Below are positions 18,270-28,903 of a DNA stretch of 64,000 nucleotides, in pieces; positions within the stretch are counted from its first letter, which is position 1; the number at the start of each line of letters is the position of its first letter. The translations under genes and the position numbers were made by a program. The stretch lies in NCBI RefSeq assembly GCF_014649535.1, contig NZ_BMTF01000003.1, forward strand, positions 124,001 to 188,000, given 5' to 3'. The notes below the pieces were generated by a model. The model saw only the letters and a program-made list of their open reading frames with translations. It did no database searches and was not told the DNA's origin. Source of the stretch: Streptomyces gelaticus (GTDB lineage Bacteria > Actinomycetota > Actinomycetes > Streptomycetales > Streptomycetaceae).

Positions 18270-19235
18270 ATGAGCGTTCGACCTGACACAGAAGCCGCTG
18301 CGCAGCAGGCCGCGGACAAAGCCCCCCACCGGGCCGGTTTCGCCTGCTTCGTGGGCCGCCCCAACGCGGGCAAGTCCACCCTGACGAACGCTCTGGTCGG
18401 CCAGAAGGTGGCGATCACCTCCAACCGGCCGCAGACCACCCGGCACACCGTGCGCGGCATCGTGCACCGCGACGACGCGCAGTTGATCCTGGTCGACACG
18501 CCCGGCCTCCACAAGCCGCGCACCCTGCTCGGCGAGCGGCTCAACGACGTCGTGCGGACCACGTGGGCCGAGGTCGACGTCATCGGCTTCTGTCTGCCCG
18601 CCGACCAGAAGCTCGGCCCCGGCGACAAGTACATCGTCAAGGAACTCGCGGGCATCAAGAAGACCCCGAAGATCGCCATCATCACCAAGACCGACCTGGT
18701 CGACTCCAAGCAGCTCGCCGAACAGCTGCTCGCCGTCTCCCGCCTCGGCGAGGAGCTCGGCTTCGAGTGGGCGGAGATCATCCCGGTCTCCGCGGTCAAG
18801 GACACCCAGGTCGATCTGCTGGGCGACCTGATCGCCCCGCTGCTCCCTCAGAGCCCGCCGCTCTACCCGGAGGGCGACCTCACCGACGAGCCCGAGATGG
18901 TCATGGTCGCGGAGCTGATCCGTGAGGCCGCGCTCGAGGGCGTACGGGACGAGCTGCCGCACTCCATCGCGGTCGTCGTCGAGGAGATGCTGCCCCGTGA
19001 GGGCCGCCCGGCGGACAAGCCGCTGCTCGACATCCACGCCAATGTCTACATCGAGCGGCCCAGCCAGAAGGGCATCATCATCGGCCCGAAGGGCAGGCGG
19101 CTGAAGGACGTCGGCACGAAGTCGCGCAAGCACATCGAGGCGCTGCTCGGCACGCCGGTCTTCCTGGACCTCCATGTGAAGGTCGCCAAGGACTGGCAGC
19201 GCGACCCGAAGCAGCTGCGCAAGCTGGGCTTCTGA
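18270..19235 (+). CDS. era: GTPase Era
   Basis: Essential GTPase that binds 16S rRNA near its 3' end and supports 30S subunit assembly. G motifs are complete: GRPNAGKS (residues 29-36), the switch region around RPQTTRH, DTPG, and TKTD. The C-terminal KH RNA-binding domain is present (GPKGRRLKDVGTKSRKHIEA). The start at 18270 fits a leaderless transcript; ATG 18261, 3 codons upstream, is possible but overlaps the -10. Length is 321 aa. Its last 10 codons plus stop are duplicated 126 bp downstream. Confidence 0.95.
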   Translation: MSVRPDTEAAAQQAADKAPHRAGFACFVGRPNAGKSTLTNALVGQKVAITSNRPQTTRHTVRGIVHRDDAQLILVDTPGLHKPRTLLGERLNDVVRTTWAEVDVIGFCLPADQKLGPGDKYIVKELAGIKKTPKIAIITKTDLVDSKQLAEQLLAVSRLGEELGFEWAEIIPVSAVKDTQVDLLGDLIAPLLPQSPPLYPEGDLTDEPEMVMVAELIREAALEGVRDELPHSIAVVVEEMLPREGRPADKPLLDIHANVYIERPSQKGIIIGPKGRRLKDVGTKSRKHIEALLGTPVFLDLHVKVAKDWQRDPKQLRKLGF

Positions 19236-19361
19236 GCTCTGCCCGGTCCGGCGGCCGGAGGGCGGCGCGGCTGCCCGAAGCCGCTGAGGCCCCCGGGCCG
19301 AAGGGCGCGAGGGCGGCAGTGGAGACGGGTCCCGAAGCAGCTGCGCACGCTGGGCTTCTGA
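19205..19361 (+). repeat. Direct repeat of the era 3' end
   Basis: Copy 1 (19205-19235) is the last 31 nt of era including the TGA. Copy 2 (19331-19361) matches 30 of 31 positions and would encode PKQLRTLGF plus stop. The offset is exactly 126 bp. Copy 2 has no start codon context and looks like a leftover of a tandem duplication. Confidence 0.85.
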
Positions 19362-19369
19362 CGGGCCCG

Positions 19370-19408
19370 GGACGGACGACCCGGGCCCCGGTCGGACGGA
19401 CGACCCGG
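19370..19408. repeat. 15-bp direct repeat downstream of era
   Basis: GGACGGACGACCCGG occurs at 19370-19384 and again at 19394-19408 (24-bp period), in the gap between era and the convergent inhibitor gene. Confidence 0.75.
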
Positions 19409-19471
19409 CCGGCCGGTCGACCCGCTTCTGCGGTGGGACGGATGACGCCCCGGGTCACCGGGAGGCCGGCC

Positions 19472-19738
19472 TCACGCGCCCTCCTTCAGGACGCGTGAGA
19501 CCAGTGCCCGCTGGGCGTCGGTCAGCCCGGGGTCCGCGCAGTGGACCGTCCGGTCGTCGACCGTGATCCGGTACCGGAAGCCGTCCGGCACCCCCTCGGG
19601 CGGGGTGGCGTGACCCGCGGCCAGCGCCGATTCGGCCAGCGCCTCCCACTCCGGGGCGTCGTCCCGCCCGGCGGTGTCGACCTCGCTGTGGCGTGCGATG
19701 CCGGCGAAGCCGCCGGTCCTGCTGACCTGAATCCGCAT
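19472..19738 (-). CDS. Emfourin-type protealysin inhibitor
   Basis: 88-aa acidic protein (MRIQVSRTGGFAGIARHSEV, then a central helix and GFRYRITVDDRTVHCADPGL) that matches the emfourin family, intracellular inhibitors of M4 metalloproteases of the protealysin type. Its gene begins 31 nt after the protease gene on the same strand, the known arrangement for protease-inhibitor pairs. No signal peptide is seen, consistent with an intracellular complex. The assignment is from remembered family features plus the neighbour; a search with the emfourin profile would settle it. Confidence 0.85.
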   Translation of the reverse strand: MRIQVSRTGGFAGIARHSEVDTAGRDDAPEWEALAESALAAGHATPPEGVPDGFRYRITVDDRTVHCADPGLTDAQRALVSRVLKEGA

Positions 19739-19769
19739 GCGATGTCCTCCAACGCCGGACGCCCGTGCC

Positions 19770-20846
19770 TCACGCGGTCGGTACGCCCACCTCCGACCAT
19801 GCCTTCAGGACGGCCTCGGCCTCGTCGCCCTCGCCGTAGCGGCTGCGGGCCGCGGCGACCGTCAGCCGGGCGAAGTCCGCGAAGTCGGCGTCCACGGCCA
19901 GTTGACCACCTGTGAGCACATCGAACCAGAGCCGGCCGGCACGTTCCCACGCATTGCCGCCGAGGGCCGTCGCCAGCAGATGGAACGCGCGGTTCGGAAT
20001 GCCGGAGTTGAGGTGCACCCCGCCGTTGTCCTCGCTGGTGTGGACGTAGTCCTCCATCTTCGCGGGCTGCGGGTCCTTGCCCAGCACGTCGTCGTCGTAC
20101 GCCGTGCCCGGCGCCTTCATCGAGCGCAGTGCGACGCCCTGGACACCGGGCGCCAGCAGCCCGGCGCCGATCAGCCAGTCCGCCTGGTCGGCACTCTGGC
20201 CCAGCGAGTACTGCTTCACCAGGGAGCCGAAGACGTCGGACATGGATTCGTTGAGCGCGCCGGACTGGCCGTAGTAGCTCAGATTGGCGGTGTACTGGGT
20301 CAGGCCGTGGGTCAGCTCGTGGCCGATCACGTCGATGGCGACGGTGAAGTCCAGGAAGATCTCGCCGTCCCCGTCGCCGAAGACCATCTGCTCGCCGTCG
20401 AAGAAGGCGTTGTTGTACTTCTCGTCGTAGTGCACGGAACCGATCAGCGGCAGTCCGTTGCCGTCGATCGAACGGCGGCCGTATGCCTTGAGCAGCAGTT
20501 CGAAGGTGGCGCCGAGCCCCGCGTACGCGCGGTTGACGCTCGCGTCCTTTGTCGGATCCTGGCCCTCGGACCGGACCTTGGTGCCGGGCAGCCGGGTGCC
20601 GTGGCGGCAGTCGTAGAGCGTCCGGTCGGGCTTGTCGGAGGCTTCCTGCTCGGTCGCGGGGGCGACGGGCACGGTGACGACCGTGGCCATCTGACGGCGG
20701 GTGCGACGGGCCGCGTCGCCCTCCAGGGTGCGACGGGAGGGGCCGGCGAGATCGGGGTTGTCGGACTGCGAGAGCTTGTCGAGGACATGAGGCGGAACGA
20801 TCGTGCAGAAGACGGGGTGGAACCCGTGCGATGACTGAGGCTGCAT
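19770..20846 (-). CDS. M4 family metalloprotease, protealysin-like
   Basis: 358-aa thermolysin-family zinc protease without a signal peptide, so probably cytosolic or non-classically released. The short propeptide contains the typical PPHVLDKL sequence. Catalytic zinc motif HELTH gives His176, Glu177 and His180, with Glu200 (ALNESMSD) as third ligand; the C-terminal GGVHLNSGIPNRAFH segment contributes the catalytic His region. ATG 20846 was chosen because it gives the conserved MQPQSS...FCTIVPP beginning; an upstream in-frame ATG adds 12 unrelated residues. Paired with the emfourin-like inhibitor gene downstream. Confidence 0.93.
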   Translation of the reverse strand: MQPQSSHGFHPVFCTIVPPHVLDKLSQSDNPDLAGPSRRTLEGDAARRTRRQMATVVTVPVAPATEQEASDKPDRTLYDCRHGTRLPGTKVRSEGQDPTKDASVNRAYAGLGATFELLLKAYGRRSIDGNGLPLIGSVHYDEKYNNAFFDGEQMVFGDGDGEIFLDFTVAIDVIGHELTHGLTQYTANLSYYGQSGALNESMSDVFGSLVKQYSLGQSADQADWLIGAGLLAPGVQGVALRSMKAPGTAYDDDVLGKDPQPAKMEDYVHTSEDNGGVHLNSGIPNRAFHLLATALGGNAWERAGRLWFDVLTGGQLAVDADFADFARLTVAAARSRYGEGDEAEAVLKAWSEVGVPTA

Positions 20847-20876
20847 ACCGCCGACTGTGGCACCAGGTAATCGTGA

Positions 20877-22928
<2,052 letters not shown>

Positions 22929-22958
22929 CCCGGCGCCCGCGAGGGCGTCGGGCCGCAC

Positions 22959-23003
22959 GGCCGAAGACCCCGCCCACCCGCATCCGGGGGGCGGGGTTCG
23001 GCC
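22959..23003 (+). terminator. leuA terminator
   Basis: Stem of CCCCGCCC and GGGCGGGG extended by GGCCGAA/TTCGGCC with a 2-nt bulge (22959-23003), 30 nt after the leuA stop. Confidence 0.85.
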
Positions 23004-23139
23004 ATCTCCGGACGGTTGTGACGAGCGAGGTACTGACGCCGAATCACGACTGTGGTTAACATCACGTCCACACGGCAATGGTGCCGGAGGGGCACTCCCG
23101 TGCCGTCAGGGCTACGGGGGAGTTACGGAGGTGTGCGAC

Positions 23140-23844
23140 GTGCGGTCGGCCCTGGGACAACGCGCCATGAAGCTGCGTATCTGCGGCATCCGCACCATCT
23201 GGGACCCCGTGGGCGACGGCGAGTTCTTCTGCCCCGGCTGCGGCGGCGACCGCAACTACCGCCGCCTCACCGGCCGTCGGCGTTTCGCGGTGCTCGGCGT
23301 GCCGATGCTGGCACGCGGCACGGTGGGCCCCGTCGTCGAATGCGCCGCCTGCCGCGAGCACTTCGGCACCGACGCGCTCGACCACCCCACCACCACCCGG
23401 CTCTCCGCCATGCTCCGGGACGCCGTCCACACCGTCACGCTCGGCGTCCTCGCTGCGGGCGGCACCACCTCCCGTACGGTGCTGGAGACCGCGGCCGCCA
23501 TCGTGCGCGGCGCCGGATTCGACGGCTGCACCGAGGAGCAGCTCTGCACCGTCGTCGAGGTGCTCGCCGCCGACACCGGCAACGGCTCCGCCTTCGACCC
23601 CGCGGCCGAGGCCTGCGGGGCGGCCCTCGCCATCGAACTGCACGAGGCGCTGGAACCCCTCGCCCCGCATCTGGCCCCCGCCGGACGCGAATCGCTCCTG
23701 CTCCAGGGCGCCAGGATCGCGCTCGCCGACGGCCCGTACGGACAGGCGGAGCGCGAGGTGCTGACCACGGTCGGCGGCGCGCTCCAGCTCTGCGCCCAGG
23801 ACACGGCCCGGCTGCTCGCCGAGGCGGCGCGCACGCCCTCCTGA
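23140..23844 (+). CDS. Zinc-ribbon plus TerB-like domain protein
   Basis: 234-aa cytosolic protein. The N-terminal part carries two CxxC pairs (CPGCGGDRNY and CAACREHF) that form a zinc ribbon, and the C-terminal 140 residues are an all-helical TerB (tellurite resistance) domain ending with DGPYGQAEREVLTTVGGAL. TerB domains are linked to stress and metal response, but the function here is not known. GTG 23140 is chosen because GGAG lies 9 nt upstream; GTG 23131 is directly adjacent to that GGAG and ATG 23167 would remove residues before the ribbon. Confidence 0.82.
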   Translation: MRSALGQRAMKLRICGIRTIWDPVGDGEFFCPGCGGDRNYRRLTGRRRFAVLGVPMLARGTVGPVVECAACREHFGTDALDHPTTTRLSAMLRDAVHTVTLGVLAAGGTTSRTVLETAAAIVRGAGFDGCTEEQLCTVVEVLAADTGNGSAFDPAAEACGAALAIELHEALEPLAPHLAPAGRESLLLQGARIALADGPYGQAEREVLTTVGGALQLCAQDTARLLAEAARTPS

Positions 23845-23877
23845 CCGCCCGGGGGCCGGTGAGCCGGCTCCGTACCG

Positions 23878-23889
23878 GACAATGGTCGT
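23878..23889 (+). promoter_or_regulatory. Candidate -10 for leaderless recO mRNA
   Basis: GACAAT (23878-23883) ends 6 nt before ATG 23890 and no Shine-Dalgarno is present. Confidence 0.5.
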
Positions 23890-24636
23890 ATGAGCTTGTT
23901 CCGGGACGACGGCGTGGTGCTGCGTACGCAGAAGCTGGGCGAGGCCGACCGGATCATCACGATCCTGACCCGCGGCCACGGCCGGGTCCGCGCCGTCGCG
24001 CGCGGGGTGCGGCGCACGAAGTCCAAGTTCGGGGCGCGGCTGGAACCCTTCTCCCACGTCGACGTGCAGTTCTTCGCCCGCGGCAGCGAACTGATCGGAC
24101 GCGGACTGCCGCTCTGCACGCAGAGCGAGACGATCGCCCCGTACGGCGGCGGCATCGTCACCGACTACGCCCGCTACACCGCGGGCACCGCGATGCTGGA
24201 GACCGCCGAGCGGTTCACCGACCACGAGGGCGAGCCCGCGGTCCAGCAGTACCTGCTGCTCGTCGGCGGGCTGCGCACCCTCGCCCGCGGCGAACACGAG
24301 CCGCATCTCATCCTCGACGCGTTCCTGCTGCGCTCGCTCGCCGTCAACGGCTACGCGCCGAGCTTCGAGGACTGCGCCAAGTGCGGAATGCCCGGTCCGA
24401 ACCGGTTCTTCTCCGTCGCGGCGGGCGGCGTCATATGCGGCGACTGCCGGGTGCCCGGCAGCGTCGTACCCTCGGCTGAGGCCGTCACCCTGCTGAGCGC
24501 GCTGCTCAGCGGCGACTGGGAGACGGCGGACGCGTGCGAGGCACGTCATGTCAGGGAGGGGAGCGGACTGGTGTCCGCCTATCTGCACTGGCATCTGGAG
24601 CGCGGGCTGCGCTCACTGCGGTACGTAGAGAAGTGA
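23890..24636 (+). CDS. recO: DNA repair protein RecO
   Basis: Recombination mediator that helps load RecA at SSB-coated gaps. 248 aa with the N-terminal OB-fold ([20 protein letters not shown]), a helical middle and the C-terminal zinc-binding region with CAKCG and CGDC. It is followed by uppS: a GTG overlaps the recO stop (GTGA at 24633-24636) in the uppS frame, although the better uppS start is 36 nt further on, so the two are probably co-transcribed. Confidence 0.95.
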   Translation: MSLFRDDGVVLRTQKLGEADRIITILTRGHGRVRAVARGVRRTKSKFGARLEPFSHVDVQFFARGSELIGRGLPLCTQSETIAPYGGGIVTDYARYTAGTAMLETAERFTDHEGEPAVQQYLLLVGGLRTLARGEHEPHLILDAFLLRSLAVNGYAPSFEDCAKCGMPGPNRFFSVAAGGVICGDCRVPGSVVPSAEAVTLLSALLSGDWETADACEARHVREGSGLVSAYLHWHLERGLRSLRYVEK

Positions 24637-24671
24637 CTCAGGCAGATCAGGCACAGGGAGCGAGACAGTTC

Positions 24672-25493
24672 ATGGCAGTACGCGGGATGCTCGGCGGCCG
24701 TAATCGGCGCGACTACAAGACCCCGGAGCCGCACCCCTCCGGTGCCACGCCCCCGAAGATCCCCGGCGAGCTGGTGCCCAAGCACGTGGCCGTCGTGATG
24801 GACGGCAACGGCCGCTGGGCCAAGGAACGCGGCCTCCCGCGCACCGAGGGCCACAAGGTCGGCGAGGGCGTCGTCATGGACGTGCTCAAGGGCTGCATCG
24901 AGATGGGCGTGAAGAACCTCTCGCTGTACGCGTTCTCCACCGAGAACTGGAAGCGGTCCCCGGAGGAGGTGAAGTTCCTGATGAACTTCAACCGGGACGT
25001 GATCCGCCGCCGCCGCGACGAGATGGACGAGCTGGGCATCCGCATCCGCTGGGTGGGCCGCATGCCCAAGCTGTGGAAGTCCGTCGTCCAGGAGCTCCAG
25101 GTCGCCCAGGAGCAGACCAAGGACAACGACCGGATGACGCTGTACTTCTGCGTCAACTACGGCGGCCGGGCCGAGATCGCCGATGCCGCGCAGCGCATCG
25201 CGCAGGATGTCGCGGCCGGGAGGCTGGACCCCTCCAAGGTCAACGAGAAGACCTTCGCGAAGTACATCTACTACCCGGACATGCCGGACGTCGACCTCTT
25301 CGTCCGCCCCAGCGGGGAGCAGCGCACGTCCAACTATCTGATCTGGCAGAGCGCCTACGCCGAGATGGTCTTCCAGGACGTGCTCTGGCCGGACTTCGAC
25401 CGCCGCGACCTGTGGCGGGCCTGCCTGGAGTACGCCCAGCGGGACCGGCGCTTCGGCGGTGCGCAGGAGGCGGCCCAGGAGCCGAAGGGCTGA
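24672..25493 (+). CDS. uppS: Isoprenyl transferase (undecaprenyl diphosphate synthase type)
   Basis: cis-Prenyltransferase that extends farnesyl or shorter allylic diphosphates with isopentenyl units to make the lipid carrier for peptidoglycan and other envelope polymers. 273 aa. The catalytic Asp region [20 protein letters not shown] and the downstream substrate motifs FSTENWKRS and [15 protein letters not shown] are intact. ATG 24672 gives the usual Streptomyces N-terminus; GTG 24633, coupled to recO, would add 13 residues and remains possible. It ends at a shared terminator with zur. Confidence 0.95.
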   Translation: MAVRGMLGGRNRRDYKTPEPHPSGATPPKIPGELVPKHVAVVMDGNGRWAKERGLPRTEGHKVGEGVVMDVLKGCIEMGVKNLSLYAFSTENWKRSPEEVKFLMNFNRDVIRRRRDEMDELGIRIRWVGRMPKLWKSVVQELQVAQEQTKDNDRMTLYFCVNYGGRAEIADAAQRIAQDVAAGRLDPSKVNEKTFAKYIYYPDMPDVDLFVRPSGEQRTSNYLIWQSAYAEMVFQDVLWPDFDRRDLWRACLEYAQRDRRFGGAQEAAQEPKG

Positions 25494-25501
25494 GCGGCGG
25501 G

Positions 25502-25526
25502 GGTCCGGGGGCGGCGCCCCCGGACC
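25502..25526. terminator. Bidirectional terminator between uppS and zur
   Basis: Perfect 11-bp arms (25502-25512 and 25516-25526) with a 3-nt loop sit between the converging stop codons. Confidence 0.85.
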
Positions 25527-25527
25527 G

Positions 25528-25962
25528 TCACTTCTTCGCGTCCGCGCACTCCGCGCACGTACCGAAGATCTCCACCGTATGGGCCACGTTCACATAGCCG
25601 TGCTGGGCGGCGATGGCCTCCGCCCACTGCTCCACCGCGGGCCCCTCGACCTCCACTGCCTTGCCGCACATCCGGCACACCAGGTGGTGGTGGTGCTCCC
25701 CGGTCGAGCAGCGCCGGTACACGGACTCGCCGTCCGTGGTGCGCAGCACGTCGACCTCGCCGGCGTCGGCTAGGGACTGGAGGGTGCGGTAGACGGTGGT
25801 CAGCCCGACCGAGTCGCCGCGGTGCTTGAGCACGTCGTGCAGCTCCTGGGCGCTGCGGAACTCGCCCACCTCGTCGAGCGCCGCAGCCACCGCCGCCCGC
25901 TGCCGGGTCGACCGGCCGCGTACCGGGGCCGCGTTCGTTCCACTGATCGGCGCCGTCGCCAC
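25528..25962 (-). CDS. zur: Zinc uptake regulator Zur (Fur family)
   Basis: Fur-family repressor, 144 aa, that shuts off zinc uptake genes when zinc is plentiful. A winged-helix DNA-binding domain (RSAQELHDVLKHRGDSVGLTTVYRTLQSL) precedes a dimerisation domain with metal sites: the HHHHLVCRMCG cluster and a second Cys pair CAEC near the C-terminus. GTG 25962 is the start because AGGAGG lies 5-10 nt upstream. The znuABC genes lie directly upstream on the same strand with tandem Zur-type boxes, which supports Zur rather than an iron or peroxide Fur homolog. Confidence 0.94.
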   Translation of the reverse strand: MATAPISGTNAAPVRGRSTRQRAAVAAALDEVGEFRSAQELHDVLKHRGDSVGLTTVYRTLQSLADAGEVDVLRTTDGESVYRRCSTGEHHHHLVCRMCGKAVEVEGPAVEQWAEAIAAQHGYVNVAHTVEIFGTCAECADAKK

Positions 25963-26027
25963 AGCAGCCTCCTCGTGTCGCCCGTACCTGTGTCGGGCCA
26001 TTGTGCCAGCCCGTCCCGGCGCCACGG

Positions 26028-26921
26028 TCAAACCCGGAGCTCGTCCGGGGCCGGACGGGAGGCCGGTACCTCCAGGGTGCACTCCTCGGACGCCGCTTCG
26101 CTCCGGCGGGCGCGGCTTCTGGCCAGCGGGGTCGCCAGCAGCGTCAGCGCGACGAAGACCGCGATGGCCAGCAGCACGATCGTCGCGCCGGGCGGGACGT
26201 CCTGGTAGTACGAGGTCACGGTGCCCGCCAGGGTCACCGCGGTGCCGATGACGACCGACAGCACGAACGTCACCCTGAAGGACCTGGAGATCTGCTGCGC
26301 GGCCGCGACCGGCACCACCATCAGCGCGCTGACCAGCAGCAGGCCGACGACCCGCATCGCGACGGTGACGGTCACTGCCGCGGTCACGGCGACCAGCAGG
26401 TTCAGCGCGCGCACCGGCAGCCCGGTGACCCGGGCGAACTCCTCGTCCTGGCTGACCGCGAAGAGCTGACGGCGCAGCCCCAGGGTCACCAGCAGCACGA
26501 AGGCGGCCAGCAGGCAGATCGAGGTGATGTCCTCGGAGGAGACCGTGGACAGCGAGCCGAAGAGGTACGAGGTGAGGTTGGCGTTGGAGCCGGTGTCGGA
26601 GAGGTTGATCAGCAGCACACCGCCCGCCATGCCGCCGTAGAACAGCATGGCCAGCGCGATGTCGCCGCGGGTGCGTCCGTACCAGCGGATCAGCTCCATC
26701 ACGACGGCACCGGCGACGGCGACCGCGGTGGCCATCCAGACCGGGCTGGTGGAGAGCAGGAAGCCGAGGCCGACACCGGTCATCGCGATGTGGCCGATGC
26801 CGTCGCCCATCAGGGCCTGGCGGCGCTGGACGAGGTAGACGCCGACGGAGGGCGCGATGACGCCGACGAGCACGGCGGCGAGCAGGGCCCGCTGCATGAA
26901 GGGAGGGTCGAGGAATTCCAT
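26028..26921 (-). CDS. znuB: Zinc ABC transporter permease ZnuB
   Basis: Inner-membrane permease of the metal ABC-3 family, 297 aa with about eight or nine hydrophobic helices. It starts MEFLDPPFMQRALLAAVLVG and contains the conserved RRQALMGDGIGHIAMTGVG segment that contacts the ATPase. It follows znuC by 2 nt and is the third gene of znuACB. Zinc is inferred from the neighbouring zur and the His-rich binding protein. Confidence 0.93.
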   Translation of the reverse strand: MEFLDPPFMQRALLAAVLVGVIAPSVGVYLVQRRQALMGDGIGHIAMTGVGLGFLLSTSPVWMATAVAVAGAVVMELIRWYGRTRGDIALAMLFYGGMAGGVLLINLSDTGSNANLTSYLFGSLSTVSSEDITSICLLAAFVLLVTLGLRRQLFAVSQDEEFARVTGLPVRALNLLVAVTAAVTVTVAMRVVGLLLVSALMVVPVAAAQQISRSFRVTFVLSVVIGTAVTLAGTVTSYYQDVPPGATIVLLAIAVFVALTLLATPLARSRARRSEAASEECTLEVPASRPAPDELRV

Positions 26922-26923
26922 GG

Positions 26924-27706
26924 TCAGCTCAGCAGTCCCGTCCGGACGGGCCCGGTGGCCGCGTGGGGGTGTACATGGTCGTGTCCGGGCAGGGCGTGCT
27001 GGCCCAGCGCCTTCGGAGGCGGCCCGTCGTGCATCACACAGCCGTCGCGCAGCACGATCGCGCGGTCGATCAGCGGCTCCAACGGGCCGAGCTCGTGCAG
27101 CACCAGCAGCACCGTGGCGCCGGCCGCGACCTGCTCGCGCAGGGTCGCGGCGAGGATCTCCTGGCTGGCCAGGTCCACGCCGGCCATCGGCTCGTCCATG
27201 ATCAGCAGCTCGGGTTCGGCGGCCAGCGCGCGGGCGATCAGCACCCGCTGGTGCTGTCCGCCGGAGAGCGCGTCCACCGGGTCCTTGGCGCGGTCGGCGA
27301 GGCCGACGAGCTCGATGGCCCGGTCGACGGCGGCCCGGTCGGCCCTGCGGATCAGGCCCAGCCTGGTGCGGGACAGCCGCCCGGAGGTGACGACCTCGCG
27401 GATCGTGGCGGGGACGCCGCCGGCCGCCGTGGTGCGCTGGGGCACGTAGCCGATCCGTGCCCAGCCGCGGAAGCGGCGCAGCGGGGTGCCGAACAGCTCG
27501 ACGGAGCCGCCGGTGAGCGGGACCTGCCCGATGACGGAGCGTACGGCGGTCGACTTGCCCGAGCCGTTGGCGCCGAGCAGGGCGGCGACCTCGCCGCGGT
27601 GGACGGTCAGGTCGATGCCCCGCAGCACCGGCCGTGCGCCGAGCGTGGCCGTGGCGCCCCGCAGGGCCATCACGGGTTCGGCCGTGGTGCTCCCGGTTTC
27701 GGGCAT
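26924..27706 (-). CDS. znuC: Zinc ABC transporter ATPase ZnuC
   Basis: 260-aa ATPase with Walker A GANGSGKST, signature LSGGQHQR and Walker B LLIMDEPMAGVD. The C-terminal tail is His-rich (GQHALPGHDHVHPH), as in several zinc importers. ATG 27706 is preceded by GGAGG at ideal spacing. An upstream GTG at 27748 overlaps the znuA stop (GTGA) and could allow coupled initiation of a longer form, but lacks a ribosome binding site. Confidence 0.93.
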   Translation of the reverse strand: MPETGSTTAEPVMALRGATATLGARPVLRGIDLTVHRGEVAALLGANGSGKSTAVRSVIGQVPLTGGSVELFGTPLRRFRGWARIGYVPQRTTAAGGVPATIREVVTSGRLSRTRLGLIRRADRAAVDRAIELVGLADRAKDPVDALSGGQHQRVLIARALAAEPELLIMDEPMAGVDLASQEILAATLREQVAAGATVLLVLHELGPLEPLIDRAIVLRDGCVMHDGPPPKALGQHALPGHDHVHPHAATGPVRTGLLS

Positions 27707-27744
27707 GAGTGCCTCCGATGCTGCTGTGGCGGGGGTTACGGGGG

Positions 27745-28698
27745 TCACTTCGCGCCGAGCGCCTTCTGCAGGGCGGCGAGGTTGGACTGCATGACCTCGA
27801 TGTAGTCGGCCCCCTTGGACTTGCCCGTGATTCCTTCGAGCGGGTCCAGGACGTCGGTCTTCAGGCCGGTGTCCTTGGCGACGGTCCTCGCGGTCCTGTC
27901 GCTGGCGAGCGTCTCGAAGAATACGGTGGTGGCCTTGTTCTTCTCCGCGATGGTGTGGATCTCGCTGATCCGCGCGGGGCTGGGCTCGGCCTCGGGGTCG
28001 ACGCCGGCGATGCCCTCCTGGGTGAGCCCGTAGCGCTCGGCGAGGTACCCGAAGGCGGAGTGGGTGGTGATGAACGTCTTGGTGGAGGTGTTCTTCAGCC
28101 CGTTCACGTACGCCGTGTTCAGACCGTCGAGCTTGGTGACCAGCGCGTCCGTGTTCTTCCGGTAGTCCGCGGCGTGGGCGGGGTCGGCCTTCTGCAGGGA
28201 CGCGCCCACGCCCTTGGCGACCTCGGCGTACTTCACCGGGTCCAGCCAGATGTGCGGGTCGGCCCCGGCCTCGTCGCCGTGGTGCTCGTGGCCGTGCTCG
28301 TCGGCGCCGGTCTCGGTGCCGTGGTCCTCCAGCGTGGTGAGCTTCGAGGCGTCGGTGACGTTCTTCGCGCCGGACTGCGCGATGGCGTCGTCCACGGCGG
28401 GCTGGATGCCCTTGAGGTACAGGACGAGGCCGGCGTCGGTGAGCCCGCCGATCTGCCGCGGGCTGAGCTCCAGGTCGTGCGGCTCCTGGCCGGGCTTGGT
28501 CAGCGTGGTGACGGAGACGTGCTTCCCGCCTATCTGCTCGGCCAGGAACTGCATCGGATAGAACGAGGCCACCACGTCCAGCTTGTCGCCGTTCTTGCGG
28601 TCCCCGGCGTCGGAGGAGGAGCAGGCGGTGAGGGCGGTGAGGCCGAGGACGACTGCTCCGGCGACGGCGGCGGTGGGTATGAGGCGGCTTACGTTCAT
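27745..28698 (-). CDS. znuA: Zinc-binding lipoprotein ZnuA
   Basis: Metal ABC transporter solute-binding protein, 317 aa, with a lipoprotein signal (LTALTAC, lipid on Cys) anchoring it outside the membrane. The zinc cluster uses conserved His in FYPMQFLAEQ, HDLELSP, and HSAFGYLAERYG, and a His-rich loop (DEHGHEHHGDE) marks zinc specificity. The ATG at 28698 overlaps a Zur box and has no ribosome binding site, so the mRNA may be leaderless; ATG 28707 is a slightly upstream alternative. First gene of the operon. Confidence 0.93.
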   Translation of the reverse strand: MNVSRLIPTAAVAGAVVLGLTALTACSSSDAGDRKNGDKLDVVASFYPMQFLAEQIGGKHVSVTTLTKPGQEPHDLELSPRQIGGLTDAGLVLYLKGIQPAVDDAIAQSGAKNVTDASKLTTLEDHGTETGADEHGHEHHGDEAGADPHIWLDPVKYAEVAKGVGASLQKADPAHAADYRKNTDALVTKLDGLNTAYVNGLKNTSTKTFITTHSAFGYLAERYGLTQEGIAGVDPEAEPSPARISEIHTIAEKNKATTVFFETLASDRTARTVAKDTGLKTDVLDPLEGITGKSKGADYIEVMQSNLAALQKALGAK

Positions 28699-28712
28699 GA
28701 CAGTCATTTTCA
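28698..28712 (-). promoter_or_regulatory. Zur box overlapping the znuA start
   Basis: Read on the minus strand the 15-mer TGAAAATGACTGTCA is close to the actinobacterial Zur consensus TGAAAATNATTTTCA. It includes the presumed -10 and the first base of the start codon. Confidence 0.75.
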
Positions 28713-28719
28713 ACAAAAT

Positions 28720-28734
28720 TGGAAACGATTGTCA
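28720..28734 (-). promoter_or_regulatory. Second Zur box of znuA
   Basis: TGACAATCGTTTCCA on the minus strand, 22 bp centre to centre from the first box. It overlaps TTGACA, a good -35, so two Zur dimers could cover the promoter. Confidence 0.75.
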
Positions 28735-28780
28735 ACAAGGCTTATGAGATGACTTCCCGGCCGACGGCGCCCCCACCGAT

Positions 28781-28811
28781 TTGATCCAAGGGGCGTGCCC
28801 GCCGGTAATCT
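28781..28811 (+). promoter_or_regulatory. Possible glyS promoter
   Basis: TTGATC (28781-28786) and TAATCT (28806-28811) are separated by 19 bp, with the glyS start about 92 nt downstream. The long spacer lowers confidence. Confidence 0.35.
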
Positions 28812-28903
28812 GAAGCATTCGCCCACCCGTCTCCCGACCACCACCCCCCACCGAGGCGCTTCGCGCCACCCCTGTCCAATTTCGTCGCAATGAAGAGAGC
28901 ACC

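Noticed and set aside
23052..24479. 475-codon plus-strand frame over the TerB and recO genes
   Set aside because: It overlaps two well-supported genes in another frame and is rich in Arg, Pro and His without motifs.
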